64,000 bases of DNA, taken from positions 16,731 through 80,730 of the forward strand of contig JAJCXZ010000084.1 in NCBI GenBank assembly GCA_029263175.1, in the 5' to 3' direction. The notes beneath the pieces are model-generated. The model was given only the letters and a program-made list of their open reading frames with translations. It did no database searches and was not told the origin of the DNA. The stretch is from Acidimicrobiales bacterium. GTDB taxonomy: Bacteria > Actinomycetota > Acidimicrobiia > Acidimicrobiales > Aldehydirespiratoraceae. The translations under genes and the position numbers were made by a program. Position 1 is the stretch's first letter. Each line of letters opens with the position of its first letter. Below, one piece after another: positions 52,474 to 63,295 of this stretch.

Positions 52474-53853
52474 ATGTTCAGGAAACGTTCACTCATCATC
52501 CCCGTTGTCGTGCTGGCAACACTGTGGTCATCGCCAGCGGCCGCCCAGGACGAAGGACTCAGCGCCGAAGCCGTTCAGGCCGTCATGGACAACCTCTGGT
52601 TGGTGATTGCCGGCGGCATGGTGTTCTTGATGCAGGCGGGGTTCGCCCTTGTCGAGGCAGGGCTCACCCGGGCCAAGAACATCGGCAACATCATGGCGAA
52701 GAACCTCGCCGACATGGCGATCGGCGCAATGGCGTTCTTCATCGTCGGTTGGACGATCGCCTATGGCACGTCCGACTCGAAGTGGTGGGGAGGACTCAAC
52801 GACTTCTTCTTCAAGGACTCGGCAGACCCCAACGCCATCTTCGACACGTCAGCGGGCCTGACGCCCGCGACGAGCTTCTTCTTCCAAGTGGTGTTCGCCG
52901 CCACGGCAGTCACCATCGCTTCGGGCGCCATGGCCGAGCGCACCAAGTTCAGCACCTACCTGATCTTCTCGGCAGTGATGACAGCGGTGATCTACCCGGT
53001 TGTCGTTCACTGGACCTGGGGCGGTGGCCTCATCGCACAGATCGAGATCGGTGGGCGCGTGTACTCCGACTTCGCCGGCTCGACCATCGTTCACCTCACC
53101 GGAGCCGTCGCCGCGCTCGTCGGCGCCGCAATTCTCGGCCCTCGGCTGGGCAAGTACGGGCCTGATGGCAAACCCAGAGCTCTCCCTGGTCACAACATCG
53201 GTTTCGCGGTTGTGGGTGTCTTCATCCTCTGGTTCGGCTGGTTCGGGTTCAACGCCGGCTCCGAGTTGCTGGCTGATGCGATCGTGCCCTTCCTCGCCAT
53301 GAACACGCTGATGGCAGCGTCAGCCGGTGTCATCGGTGCCTCAGTCCTCATCTGGATGAAGACGGGCGTGGCCGACGTCGCCATGGCCGGGAACGGTGCA
53401 CTGGCCGGGCTCGTGTCGATCACCGCGCCGGTCGGCACGGTTGAGCCGTGGGCGGCCGTCGTCATCGGCTTCATCGGTGGTCTGATCGTGGTCCTCGCGG
53501 TGTTGTTCTTCGATCGCATCCGGATCGACGATCCGGTCGGTGCCGTTTCGGTGCACGGTGTCTGTGGCATCTGGGGCACCCTCTCGATCGGCCTGTTCGC
53601 CCGCTACGACGACGCCTTCCTCGGCGCAGAGAACGTTGGCCTCTTCTACGGCGGCGGTGGCTCACAGCTCGCCGTGCAAGCGGTGATGGTGCTGATCGTC
53701 ATCGCCTGGGTCGGCTCCACCAGCTTCGTACTCTTCAAGATTCTCGATTTGACGATCGGTCTACGTGTCGATGCCGAAGAGGAGATCACCGGTCTCGACG
53801 TCGCCGAACACGGCAGCGCCGGCTACGGCTTGGAGAGCCTCGGGCTGAGTTAG
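52474..53853 (+). CDS. amt: Ammonium transporter
   Basis: A 459-residue membrane channel for ammonium with a cleavable signal (VVVLATLWSSPAAA) and about 11 helices. Signature segments are GFALVEAGLTRAKN, DFAGSTIVHLTGAVAALVGA with the first pore His, FGWFGFNAGSEL and the twin His in DPVGAVSVHGVCGIWG. A PII gene, often adjacent, is not found downstream. Its start codon lies 6 nt after a -10 box. Confidence 0.94.
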   Translation: MFRKRSLIIPVVVLATLWSSPAAAQDEGLSAEAVQAVMDNLWLVIAGGMVFLMQAGFALVEAGLTRAKNIGNIMAKNLADMAIGAMAFFIVGWTIAYGTSDSKWWGGLNDFFFKDSADPNAIFDTSAGLTPATSFFFQVVFAATAVTIASGAMAERTKFSTYLIFSAVMTAVIYPVVVHWTWGGGLIAQIEIGGRVYSDFAGSTIVHLTGAVAALVGAAILGPRLGKYGPDGKPRALPGHNIGFAVVGVFILWFGWFGFNAGSELLADAIVPFLAMNTLMAASAGVIGASVLIWMKTGVADVAMAGNGALAGLVSITAPVGTVEPWAAVVIGFIGGLIVVLAVLFFDRIRIDDPVGAVSVHGVCGIWGTLSIGLFARYDDAFLGAENVGLFYGGGGSQLAVQAVMVLIVIAWVGSTSFVLFKILDLTIGLRVDAEEEITGLDVAEHGSAGYGLESLGLS

Positions 53854-53900
53854 GACGAAGCAGAGAGGAGCGGGACCTCGGCGTGGGTCCGTGCAAGCGG

Positions 53901-54449
53901 TCAGCGTGACCAGATCGAGGTCGTGGTACCTGTTGTTCTCGATGAGAAACTCGACTGCCCAGGGGATGTTGTTGAGATCGGTGGTCGGGTGCACCCGACC
54001 ACCGAACTCTGGTCGGCGAACCCGTAGACGCGCAAGGTGCGACGGTCGGCCGGTGCATCCGGCGCCGTCACCGGCGGGAGCTCGAGCGCCTCTGCGATGT
54101 CCGCCGAGATTGCGAGAAGCGTGGGCAGTCGTGGATTCGAGCGATTGCCGGTGGAAACTCGATCCAGATGTGTGAGTGTGAGGAAGACTGCATCCACCAC
54201 GGCGGCGGGGACAGCGCTTCCAAACGCATGGAGCGCTCGATCGACTGGGTGCTCGCGATATGTAGTTATCGGTGTCATCACTTCGGCCGCGTGGTGAACC
54301 TTGTGGAACTGCCAGAGGAACGGAACGCGGTGGACGATCAGATGGGTGCGTAGCGGACAGTATTGGGTGAACCGAGCGGGGGACCGGGCCTTGGGATCAT
54401 TTCGTTCAGGGGTCAAAGTTGAGTCACTCGCACTCAGGTTTTCTCGCAA
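53901..54449 (-). pseudogene. Remnant of a sterol desaturase/fatty acid hydroxylase and an XRE-like fragment
   Basis: The 674-bp stretch 53854-54527 has no intact gene. A minus-strand frame keeps HRVPFLWQFHKVHHAAEV and TPITTYREHPVDRAL, the second half of a di-iron fatty acid hydroxylase core, but lacks the N-terminal helices and first His box. The same frame then runs into THLDRVSTGNRSNPRLPTLL, which resembles a helix-turn-helix of the XRE type, and ends in low-complexity residues. Around 53900-53990 another frame gives NNIPWAVEFLIENNRYHDLD of unknown origin. I read this as fused fragments left by deletion or frameshift. Confidence 0.5.
54418..54438 (+). promoter_or_regulatory. HAIR operator (HspR site) of the dnaK operon
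   Basis: GTTGAGT-N7-ACTCAGG matches the HspR consensus CTTGAGT-N7-ACTCAAG with changes only at the outer positions. It is 89 nt before the dnaK ATG. HspR, the fourth gene of this operon, would repress from here. Confidence 0.85.
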
Positions 54450-54527
54450 ATCGGGAATGACGCCGGTACTCTTCAGGTTCTAGTACTCGTACTCCCCCAA
54501 TACCCCCGTAGAAATCAGGAGCATCCC

Positions 54528-56356
<1,829 letters not shown>

Positions 56357-56360
<4 letters not shown>

Positions 56361-56905
56361 CGGACGAGGCCCCAGCGGTCGACCCCGACGTAGAGGCTCT
56401 CGATACTGTCGACGCAGAGTCGGCGGAGGTCATCGATGAGGCTCTTCTCGAAGAGCAACCCCTGACCGTGGAAGATCTGCTCGAAGCGTTGGAGGCCGTC
56501 ACGACCGAACGCGATCAGCATCTCAACGATCTGCAGCGGGTGTCGGCGGAGTTCGCCAACTTCCGCAAGCAGACAGACAAGCGCAATGCCGAGTTCGCGG
56601 CGCATGCAGGGTCTCGGGTTGCCGAGGCGCTCCTGCCCGTGCTCGACGCGTGCGAGGCCGCGGCTCAGCAGGGTGTCGACGGGGTTGAGCCGATAGCGAT
56701 TCAGCTGCGAACCGAGCTCGAACGAGCCGGCTTGCAGCCGATCGCCGATGAGGCCGAACCGTTCGACCCGAACCGACACGAGGCTGCCATCAGCGAAGCC
56801 GCAGACGACGACTCGGAAGGTCCGATGGTGACGCAGGTTCTGCGAACCGGTTACGCCTGGAACGGCCGGGTACTGCGAGCGGCAATGGTCAAGGTAAAGG
56901 GCTGA
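56357..56905 (+). CDS. grpE: Nucleotide exchange factor GrpE
   Basis: A 182-residue protein with an acidic N-terminus, a long dimerising helix ([32 protein letters not shown]) and a C-terminal beta domain ([32 protein letters not shown]). It opens DnaK to release ADP. The GTG overlaps the dnaK stop by 4 nt. Confidence 0.95.
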
Positions 56906-56939
56906 GATTCGAAGGACGGAAGGGTGAAGGAGGTGTTTG

Positions 56940-58061
56940 ATGGCTGAACCGCAGCGTGAATGGCTCGAGAAGGACTACTACGCCGTGCTTGGTGTGTCAG
57001 ACACCGCCTCGGCCAAAGACATCACGAAGGCGTACCGCAAGCTCGCTCGTGAGCTCCACCCCGACGCCAACCCGGGCGACGCCGCGGCTGAAGAGCGCTT
57101 CAAGGAAGTGTCGTCGGCTTACGACGTCATCGGCGACGATGACAAACGCAAGAGCTATGACGAAGTCCGCCACATGGGCCCGATGGGCGGCATGTTCGGC
57201 GGCGGAAGTGGACCGGGCACCGGTGGCTTCAGCGGCGACATGGGTGATATCGGCGATCTGCTCGGCGGCCTCTTCGGTCGCGGCGCCCGCGGTGGGCGTG
57301 GAGGCCGCGGCGGTCAACAGCAACAGACCAGAGCGCAACGCGGCAGCGATCTCGAAGCGGAGTTGGCGCTCGACTTCAACGATGCCGTGAAGGGACTCGA
57401 GACGTCGATTCAGCTCACGAGCGAAGCGGCGTGCTCCACGTGCTCCGGCTCGGGCACTGCCCCTGGTAAGGCGCCCAAGAAGTGCCAACACTGCAACGGC
57501 CGAGGTGTGCTCGACGACAACCAGGGTATGTTCTCGATGAGCCGCCCTTGCCAAGCATGCGGCGGTCGAGGTTCGGTCATCACCGATCCCTGCCCGACCT
57601 GTCGCGGTCAGGGCACAGAGGTCCGTCCCCGCGAGGTGAAGGTCCGCATCCCCGCCGGAGTGAAAACCGGCCAGAAGATTCGCTTGAAGGGTCGGGGCGG
57701 TCCCGGGCGCAATGGTGGTCCCCCCGGCGATCTCTTCGTGTTTGTGAAGGTCAAGGACCACCGGCTGTTCGGGCGGTCCGGCAAGGATCTGACGCTCGCA
57801 GTACCGATCTCGTTCGCCGAGGCCGCCCTCGGAGCCGACGTGGTCGTGCCGACCCTCGATGGCGACACGGTCAAGATGCGTATCCCGGCTGGCACTGCCA
57901 CCGGGAAGAAGTTTCGTCTGCGAGGCAAGGGCGGCGGTGCCGACATGCTGGTCACCGTCGAAGTCGCTGTGCCTGACGAGCTGACCGATGATCAACGGGC
58001 TGCGGTCGAGGCGCTCGCCGCCGCGTCTACAGAAAGTCCCCGGTCACATCTCGGGGTGTGA
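56940..58061 (+). CDS. dnaJ: Co-chaperone DnaJ
   Basis: A 373-residue type I DnaJ. J domain with YRKLARELHPDANPGD in place of the canonical YRKLAxxxHPD, a Gly-rich stretch near 85-125, four CxxCxGxG-type zinc motifs (CSTCSGSG, CQHCNGRG, CQACGGRG, CPTCRGQG) and the C-terminal substrate domains. AAGGAGGT sits 6 nt before the ATG. It delivers clients to DnaK and stimulates its ATPase. Confidence 0.97.
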   Translation: MAEPQREWLEKDYYAVLGVSDTASAKDITKAYRKLARELHPDANPGDAAAEERFKEVSSAYDVIGDDDKRKSYDEVRHMGPMGGMFGGGSGPGTGGFSGDMGDIGDLLGGLFGRGARGGRGGRGGQQQQTRAQRGSDLEAELALDFNDAVKGLETSIQLTSEAACSTCSGSGTAPGKAPKKCQHCNGRGVLDDNQGMFSMSRPCQACGGRGSVITDPCPTCRGQGTEVRPREVKVRIPAGVKTGQKIRLKGRGGPGRNGGPPGDLFVFVKVKDHRLFGRSGKDLTLAVPISFAEAALGADVVVPTLDGDTVKMRIPAGTATGKKFRLRGKGGGADMLVTVEVAVPDELTDDQRAAVEALAAASTESPRSHLGV

Positions 58062-58077
58062 ACCGAAAGGAGCGCAC

Positions 58078-58470
58078 ATGCCTCTTCCTGAAAGTGATGG
58101 CGATCGTTTCACCAGGGCTGTCTACGTGATCTCCGTCGCTGCTGAACTCGCCGGGGTGCACCCGCAGACGCTGCGGATCTACGAACGGAAGGGCCTCGTC
58201 GATCCGGCGCGCACCGGCGGTGGGAGCCGCCGCTACTCCGACGCCGACATCGAGTTGCTCAACCGCATCCAGGAACTCACCAACGAAGGTCTCAACCTCG
58301 CCGGCGTCAAGCGGGTGCTCGACCTCGAAGCTCGCGTCGCCGACGCGGAACGGCGCCTCGAGCAGGCGCTCATCGCCGCTGACATCGCCGCGGAGACCAC
58401 ACTGCGCCAGTATCGAGGCGAACTGGTGCCGATCAATCAGAGCATCACCCTCTACAAACGTCGAAAGTAG
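58078..58470 (+). CDS. hspR: Heat-shock repressor HspR
   Basis: A 130-residue MerR-family repressor: winged helix with [20 protein letters not shown] and [16 protein letters not shown], then a coiled-coil ([14 protein letters not shown]). It binds HAIR sites with DnaK as co-repressor in Actinobacteria. Here two HAIR sites lie upstream of dnaK and clpB, matching autoregulation and control of clpB. AAAGGAG is 6 nt upstream of the chosen ATG. Confidence 0.95.
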   Translation: MPLPESDGDRFTRAVYVISVAAELAGVHPQTLRIYERKGLVDPARTGGGSRRYSDADIELLNRIQELTNEGLNLAGVKRVLDLEARVADAERRLEQALIAADIAAETTLRQYRGELVPINQSITLYKRRK

Positions 58471-58489
58471 GGAATACCAGCGCCTCGAG

Positions 58490-58518
58490 CAAAGTTGAGT
58501 CATATGCACTCAACTTTG
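58490..58518 (+). promoter_or_regulatory. HAIR operator (HspR site) of clpB
   Basis: A perfect dyad: CAAAGTTGAGT and its complement with 7 nt between, containing the core TTGAGT-N7-ACTCAA of the HspR box. It ends 26 nt before the clpB ATG, so clpB has its own HspR-controlled promoter. Confidence 0.9.
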
Positions 58519-58544
58519 TGACCAACGAAGACGACGGAGGAACC

Positions 58545-61070
58545 ATGGCACTCGACCCGAACCGCTGGACACTCAAGACCACAGAGGCGTTTTCGGCCGC
58601 CACCGACGCGGCTCGAGCGGCATCGCACCCCGAGGTCATGCCCGAGCACCTGCTCGTCGCCCTGCTGGGCCAGGAGGAAGGCATCGTGCTTCCACTCCTG
58701 CACAAGGTTGGCATCGACCCCCTGAAGGCCCGCACCGAGGCCGAGACTGTGCTGGCGAAGCTGCCCAACGCCTACGGATCTGACCCCCAGTTGTCTGCGC
58801 CCCTGCGGACGACCCTCGAGAGCGCCGATCAGGTTCGCGGTGACCTGCAGGACGAGTACCTGTCGACTGAACACATCCTGCTGGCCAGCGCCGAGAAGAT
58901 CGGCGTCGACCGCGAGACCCTGCTCACCGCACTGCGTGAAGTTCGCGGCACGCACCGGGTGACCAGCCAGAACCCGGAGAATCAGTATCAGGCGCTTGAC
59001 CGGTTCGGTCGAGACCTCACCCAGGCAGCGCGCGATGGCGAACTCGATCCGGTCATCGGCCGCGACGACGAGATCCGGCGGGTCATCCGGGTGCTGTCGC
59101 GGCGGACCAAGAACAACCCGGTGCTCATCGGCGAGCCCGGCGTTGGCAAGACCGCGATCATCGAAGGACTGGCAACCCGCATCGTCGAAGGTGACGTGCC
59201 CGAAAGCCTCCGCAACAAGCGACTTATCTCGCTCGACATGTCGTCGATGGTCGCTGGTGCGAAGTACCGCGGCGAGTTCGAAGAGCGCTTGCAGTCGGTG
59301 CTGAAAGAAATCGAAGACGCCGACGGTGAGGTCGTCACGTTCGTCGACGAGATGCACACGGTCGTGGGTGCGGGTGCCGCCGAAGGATCGATGGATGCCG
59401 GCAACATGCTCAAGCCGATGCTGGCTCGCGGCAAGCTCCGCATGGTCGGCGCAACCACACTCGACGAATACCGCAAATACATCGAGAAGGACGCCGCGCT
59501 CGAGCGCAGGTTCCAGCAGGTTCTCATCGAGCCACCATCGGTGGAGGCTGCGATCGCGATCCTGCGTGGTCTGAAGGAGCGCTACGAGGTGCACCATGGT
59601 GTGCGCATTCAGGATTCGGCCCTTGTGGCTGCGGCCGTGCTGAGTGATCGATACATCACCGGCCGGTTCCTCCCCGACAAGGCCATCGACCTGATCGACG
59701 AAGCCGGTAGCAGCCTGCGAATCGAGATCGACTCTGTCCCAACGGAGATCGACGTGGTCGAGCGGCGCATTCGTCAGCTGGAGATCGAGCGGGTGGCATT
59801 GGCCAAGGAGACCGATGAGGCCTCGCACGAACGGCTCGACGATCTCGACCGCGAACTCGCCGACCTCACCGAATCTCTTGGTGGGTTGACCGCTCGCTGG
59901 CAGGCGGAAAAGGATGCCATCTCCGCGATGCGAGAGGTCAACGAAGAACTCGACGCGATCCGCGGTGCGGTGGAACGCGAAACGGATCTCGAGAAGGCGG
60001 CCGAGATGCGCTACGGGCAGATTCCCGATCTGGAGCGCCGGTTCGCCGAGGCCAGCGAGAAGCTCGACAAGATCCAGGCCGAATCGTCAATGCTCAAAGA
60101 AGAGGTCGACGAGGAGGACATCGCCGAGGTCGTAAGCCGCTGGACGGGTGTGCCGGTCTCGCGCTTGATGGAGGGAGAGGTCGACAAGCTGATCCATCTC
60201 GAGGAGCACCTCCACGAGCGAGTTGTCGGCCAGCACGCTGCGGTCGGTGTGGTGGCGAATGCGATCCGACGCTCTCGGGCCGGCTTGTCAGACCCCAACC
60301 GACCGATCGGAAGCTTCTTGTTCCTTGGACCCACCGGTGTCGGCAAGACCGAGCTCGCCCGGAGCCTGGCGGACTTCCTGTTCGACGACGAACGCGCCAT
60401 GGTCCGCATCGACATGTCCGAGTACATGGAGAAGCACAGCGTCAGCCGCCTGATCGGCGCGCCTCCCGGCTACGTCGGCTACGACGAGGGCGGCCAGCTC
60501 ACCGAGACTGTGCGTCGCCGACCCTACGCCGTGGTGTTGCTCGATGAGGTCGAGAAGGCACACGGCGACGTGTTCAACGTGTTGCTTCAGCTCCTCGACG
60601 ACGGCCGACTCACCGATGGCCAGGGTCGCACTGTCGACTTCTCCAACGTGATCCTGGTCATGACGTCCAATTTGCGCGGCGAGCCGGGCGACTTCTTTCG
60701 CCCGGAGTTCGTCAACCGAATCGACGACATCGTGCGTTTCCGTGCGCTCAGCGAGGACGACCTCGTGCAGATCGTCGACATCCAGCTGGAAGGCCTGGCG
60801 AAGCGGCTGAGCGACCGACGCATCTCGCTCGATGTCACCGACGAGGCGAAAACGCTGATCGCCGAGCGGGGCTACGACCCGGCCTTTGGCGCTCGGCCAC
60901 TCAAGCGCCTGATTCAGCGAGAGATCGGTGATGTCCTCGCCCTGGCCCTCCTCGAGGGTCGCTACGGTGAAGGCGACGCTGTTCTCGTCGACGTCGACAC
61001 GGTCCCCGATGACGGCACCGACTCAGGTGACGGCAAACCTGTGGATAACCGGGTTCTGGTCCTCCGCTGA
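58545..61070 (+). CDS. clpB: Disaggregase ClpB (Hsp100)
   Basis: An 841-residue AAA+ protein. N-terminal repeats to about 150, first ATPase with GEPGVGKT (near 196) and [12 protein letters not shown], a coiled-coil middle domain with [16 protein letters not shown], second ATPase with GPTGVGKTE (near 596), [11 protein letters not shown] and [12 protein letters not shown]. Between TSNL and RPEF only about 7 residues remain where most ClpB proteins have 15-30, so a surface helix of the second ATPase is shortened. It ends with the usual C-terminal domain. GGAGG precedes the ATG. With DnaK it reactivates aggregated proteins. Confidence 0.95.
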   Translation: MALDPNRWTLKTTEAFSAATDAARAASHPEVMPEHLLVALLGQEEGIVLPLLHKVGIDPLKARTEAETVLAKLPNAYGSDPQLSAPLRTTLESADQVRGDLQDEYLSTEHILLASAEKIGVDRETLLTALREVRGTHRVTSQNPENQYQALDRFGRDLTQAARDGELDPVIGRDDEIRRVIRVLSRRTKNNPVLIGEPGVGKTAIIEGLATRIVEGDVPESLRNKRLISLDMSSMVAGAKYRGEFEERLQSVLKEIEDADGEVVTFVDEMHTVVGAGAAEGSMDAGNMLKPMLARGKLRMVGATTLDEYRKYIEKDAALERRFQQVLIEPPSVEAAIAILRGLKERYEVHHGVRIQDSALVAAAVLSDRYITGRFLPDKAIDLIDEAGSSLRIEIDSVPTEIDVVERRIRQLEIERVALAKETDEASHERLDDLDRELADLTESLGGLTARWQAEKDAISAMREVNEELDAIRGAVERETDLEKAAEMRYGQIPDLERRFAEASEKLDKIQAESSMLKEEVDEEDIAEVVSRWTGVPVSRLMEGEVDKLIHLEEHLHERVVGQHAAVGVVANAIRRSRAGLSDPNRPIGSFLFLGPTGVGKTELARSLADFLFDDERAMVRIDMSEYMEKHSVSRLIGAPPGYVGYDEGGQLTETVRRRPYAVVLLDEVEKAHGDVFNVLLQLLDDGRLTDGQGRTVDFSNVILVMTSNLRGEPGDFFRPEFVNRIDDIVRFRALSEDDLVQIVDIQLEGLAKRLSDRRISLDVTDEAKTLIAERGYDPAFGARPLKRLIQREIGDVLALALLEGRYGEGDAVLVDVDTVPDDGTDSGDGKPVDNRVLVLR

Positions 61071-61149
61071 ATGCGATCTGAGTGAGATTGACCATCACCC
61101 TCCGTGGTTGAGACGGCGAGTAGCGTCATCGCAGGAGTACGAGTTTCCA

Positions 61150-63099
61150 GTGGCATATCGACGGTTGATCAAACAGCTGTCCGGTGCCGCCTTGCTTATG
61201 TTCGGGTTGTTGTTCGGGGCCAGCGCTCCGGCTCAAGCCAGCGGAGGAGGGTGGTGTACGGGCGACATCGTCATCGTTCCACGCGCACAATTGGCGATGG
61301 ACGGCTCCGCTCCGCAGTCCGTCACGATTCCGTTGTCGGTCTCGATTCCGCCCGGCGAGTATGAGGTCCGCGCGAAATCCTGGGATCAGTACGAGGGCCG
61401 CGAGGACGACACCGAGCTCTTCGAACAGTTCGTGGTGAGCTTTCCGGAGGGGCAGCAGCTCGGTCCGACCAGAGATCTCGCCGATCTCGAGGACTACGCC
61501 TACACCTACGACTCTCTCGGCACGGTCACCTTCGCCGGCACCCAGACATCGATCACGCTCTCGCACGTGCTCGCCGGCGGGTCGGCCTCGACGCCGGAGG
61601 GCCTGCAGGCAACCTGTGTGTCGTTGACTCCGACGGAGCCGCCGCCGACCACCACGACAACGACCACCACGACAACCACAACGACAACCACAACGTCGGC
61701 GCCGCCGTCCTCGACGACCACCACGCTGCCGGGCACCACGACGACGGTGCCGGATACGTCGACCACCTCGACCACCACGACGACACCTGACACCACCACA
61801 ACGACCACGCCTCGCGCCACCACCACGGCACCGCCGGTCACCAGCACCACCGCGCCGGAGCTCAGCGGCGTTGACCCCGAGATCGAGCTGTCCCTGGATT
61901 GTGCGAACCGGCGAATCGCGGTGCGGGTGCACAACGGTAGTTCCGAGTCGGGGAGCATCGATATCTTGATCGTGCGCTCGACAACCCGGAATCGAGTTGA
62001 GCTCGCCGGCGACGCCACAGAGACGTTCGACCTGGATCTGCCCGACGACGCCGAGGACTCCACACTTGAGGTGGTTGCCGTCGGTGATGGCGGACGCCGC
62101 TCCTCGGCAACGACTGAGGTTGATTGCCAGGCTCCGGCCGAACTCGAGGTGGCAATCGATCTGGTCTGTGTCGACGGTGAGGTCGTCCTGACGATCGCGA
62201 ACACCGGCGGTACCGAGGGATTCGCCGATGTCTTCGTTGAGCAACGGGCCTTCGTCGGATCCTTCGCGGTAGCGCCGGGTGACGAAGAAGTGGTCCGCAT
62301 CGACGTCGCCGGGCTGGCGGAACTCCCGCTACGCATCGTTTCTTCCGGCGAGGATGTCGTCCGCACGACGGTCGACCTAAAATGCCCAGGCCCTGACCTC
62401 GTTGCATCGCTCTCACTCGCATGCCCGTCGGGTGAGGTGCAATTGCTGATCGAGAACACCGGCGATGCGGCGGGCGAAGTCGTGGCCGTCTTCGATGGCG
62501 AACGCGCCGAACCAATGAAGATCGAGTCAGGCGAGTCCTTGGTCATCGTTCGCCGAGTCGATGTCGGGGCCGAGACGGAGGTGTCTCTGGTCAGCCCGAG
62601 AGGCGACTACTACCTCCGCGAGCTGGTCGCCCCGTGGACTTGTGAAGGGGCCGGCGGAGCGCTCAGCCAGGACACCTGTGCCTCTGGTGTGGGTACGCTC
62701 GACCAATGGCGGCAGGTCGACGCCGACGACCTTGCTCGCCCGCCCTGTCCTGATCTCGAAGTTCGGCTCGTCTTTGATTGTGTCGATGATGCGATTGAGG
62801 TCGAGGTGACCAATCACACCCTCGACTCACGCATACTCAGCGTGGTGGTCGGCGGCGAGACTCTCGTGAGCGATCTGGCGGTTGCCGCGGAGAGTTCGGT
62901 GTCCGAACGCTACGACGATGCGCTCGGGTCGAGGGTCATCGTTCGAGAGACCGGGACCGACGATGATCTCGTCGACGCCACCGGAACATGCCGCAATGAC
63001 GGACATTCCGATGCAGGGGCTGCAGCAGGAGTGCTTGTCGTCCTGTTGAGCCTCGTCACCGCCGTCGTGACGAAGTTCGACCCCTGGTTGCGTTTCTGA
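61150..63099 (+). CDS. Secreted/surface protein with Thr-rich linker
   Basis: A 649-residue exported protein with signal LLMFGLLFGASAPAQA. An N-terminal domain (VIVPRAQLAMDGSAP; AKSWDQYEGR; LQATCVSL) is followed by an almost pure Thr/Pro linker of about 75 residues, then four or five repeats of about 75 residues with the pattern DLVCVDGEVVLTIANTGG / SLACPSGEVQLLIENTGD, each with a Cys pair, and a C-terminal membrane segment. The repeats look like immunoglobulin-type (CARDB-like) units. The N-terminal domain is shared with the next gene. AGGAG is 11 nt before the GTG. Confidence 0.7.
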   Translation: MAYRRLIKQLSGAALLMFGLLFGASAPAQASGGGWCTGDIVIVPRAQLAMDGSAPQSVTIPLSVSIPPGEYEVRAKSWDQYEGREDDTELFEQFVVSFPEGQQLGPTRDLADLEDYAYTYDSLGTVTFAGTQTSITLSHVLAGGSASTPEGLQATCVSLTPTEPPPTTTTTTTTTTTTTTTTSAPPSSTTTTLPGTTTTVPDTSTTSTTTTTPDTTTTTTPRATTTAPPVTSTTAPELSGVDPEIELSLDCANRRIAVRVHNGSSESGSIDILIVRSTTRNRVELAGDATETFDLDLPDDAEDSTLEVVAVGDGGRRSSATTEVDCQAPAELEVAIDLVCVDGEVVLTIANTGGTEGFADVFVEQRAFVGSFAVAPGDEEVVRIDVAGLAELPLRIVSSGEDVVRTTVDLKCPGPDLVASLSLACPSGEVQLLIENTGDAAGEVVAVFDGERAEPMKIESGESLVIVRRVDVGAETEVSLVSPRGDYYLRELVAPWTCEGAGGALSQDTCASGVGTLDQWRQVDADDLARPPCPDLEVRLVFDCVDDAIEVEVTNHTLDSRILSVVVGGETLVSDLAVAAESSVSERYDDALGSRVIVRETGTDDDLVDATGTCRNDGHSDAGAAAGVLVVLLSLVTAVVTKFDPWLRF

Positions 63100-63195
63100 C
63101 GCTTTGGTTACAGTGCCAGCCACATTGGTACCAACGACCTATGGTTGACCACACACGGTCACCGCTACATTGGCCATCAACGGGGAAGCAATGAC

Positions 63196-63229
63196 TCGTG
63201 GACTCCATATTGGTCGCTTAGGTCCACGA
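63196..63229 (+). promoter_or_regulatory. 8-bp dyad upstream of the last gene
   Basis: TCGTGGAC and GTCCACGA flank 18 nt. It may be an operator or a leader hairpin for the gene starting at 63296. Confidence 0.35.
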
Positions 63230-63258
63230 AGAGCGAGAGCGAAACCGGCCCCACCGGA

Positions 63259-63277
63259 ATCCACCACCCTGGTGGAT
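63259..63277 (+). promoter_or_regulatory. Leader hairpin just before the ribosome-binding site
   Basis: ATCCACCA-CCC-TGGTGGAT forms a tight hairpin 5-6 nt before GGGAGG, the Shine-Dalgarno site of the next gene. It could affect access to that site. Confidence 0.4.
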
Positions 63278-63295
63278 CCTTCGGGAGGTTTCCAC

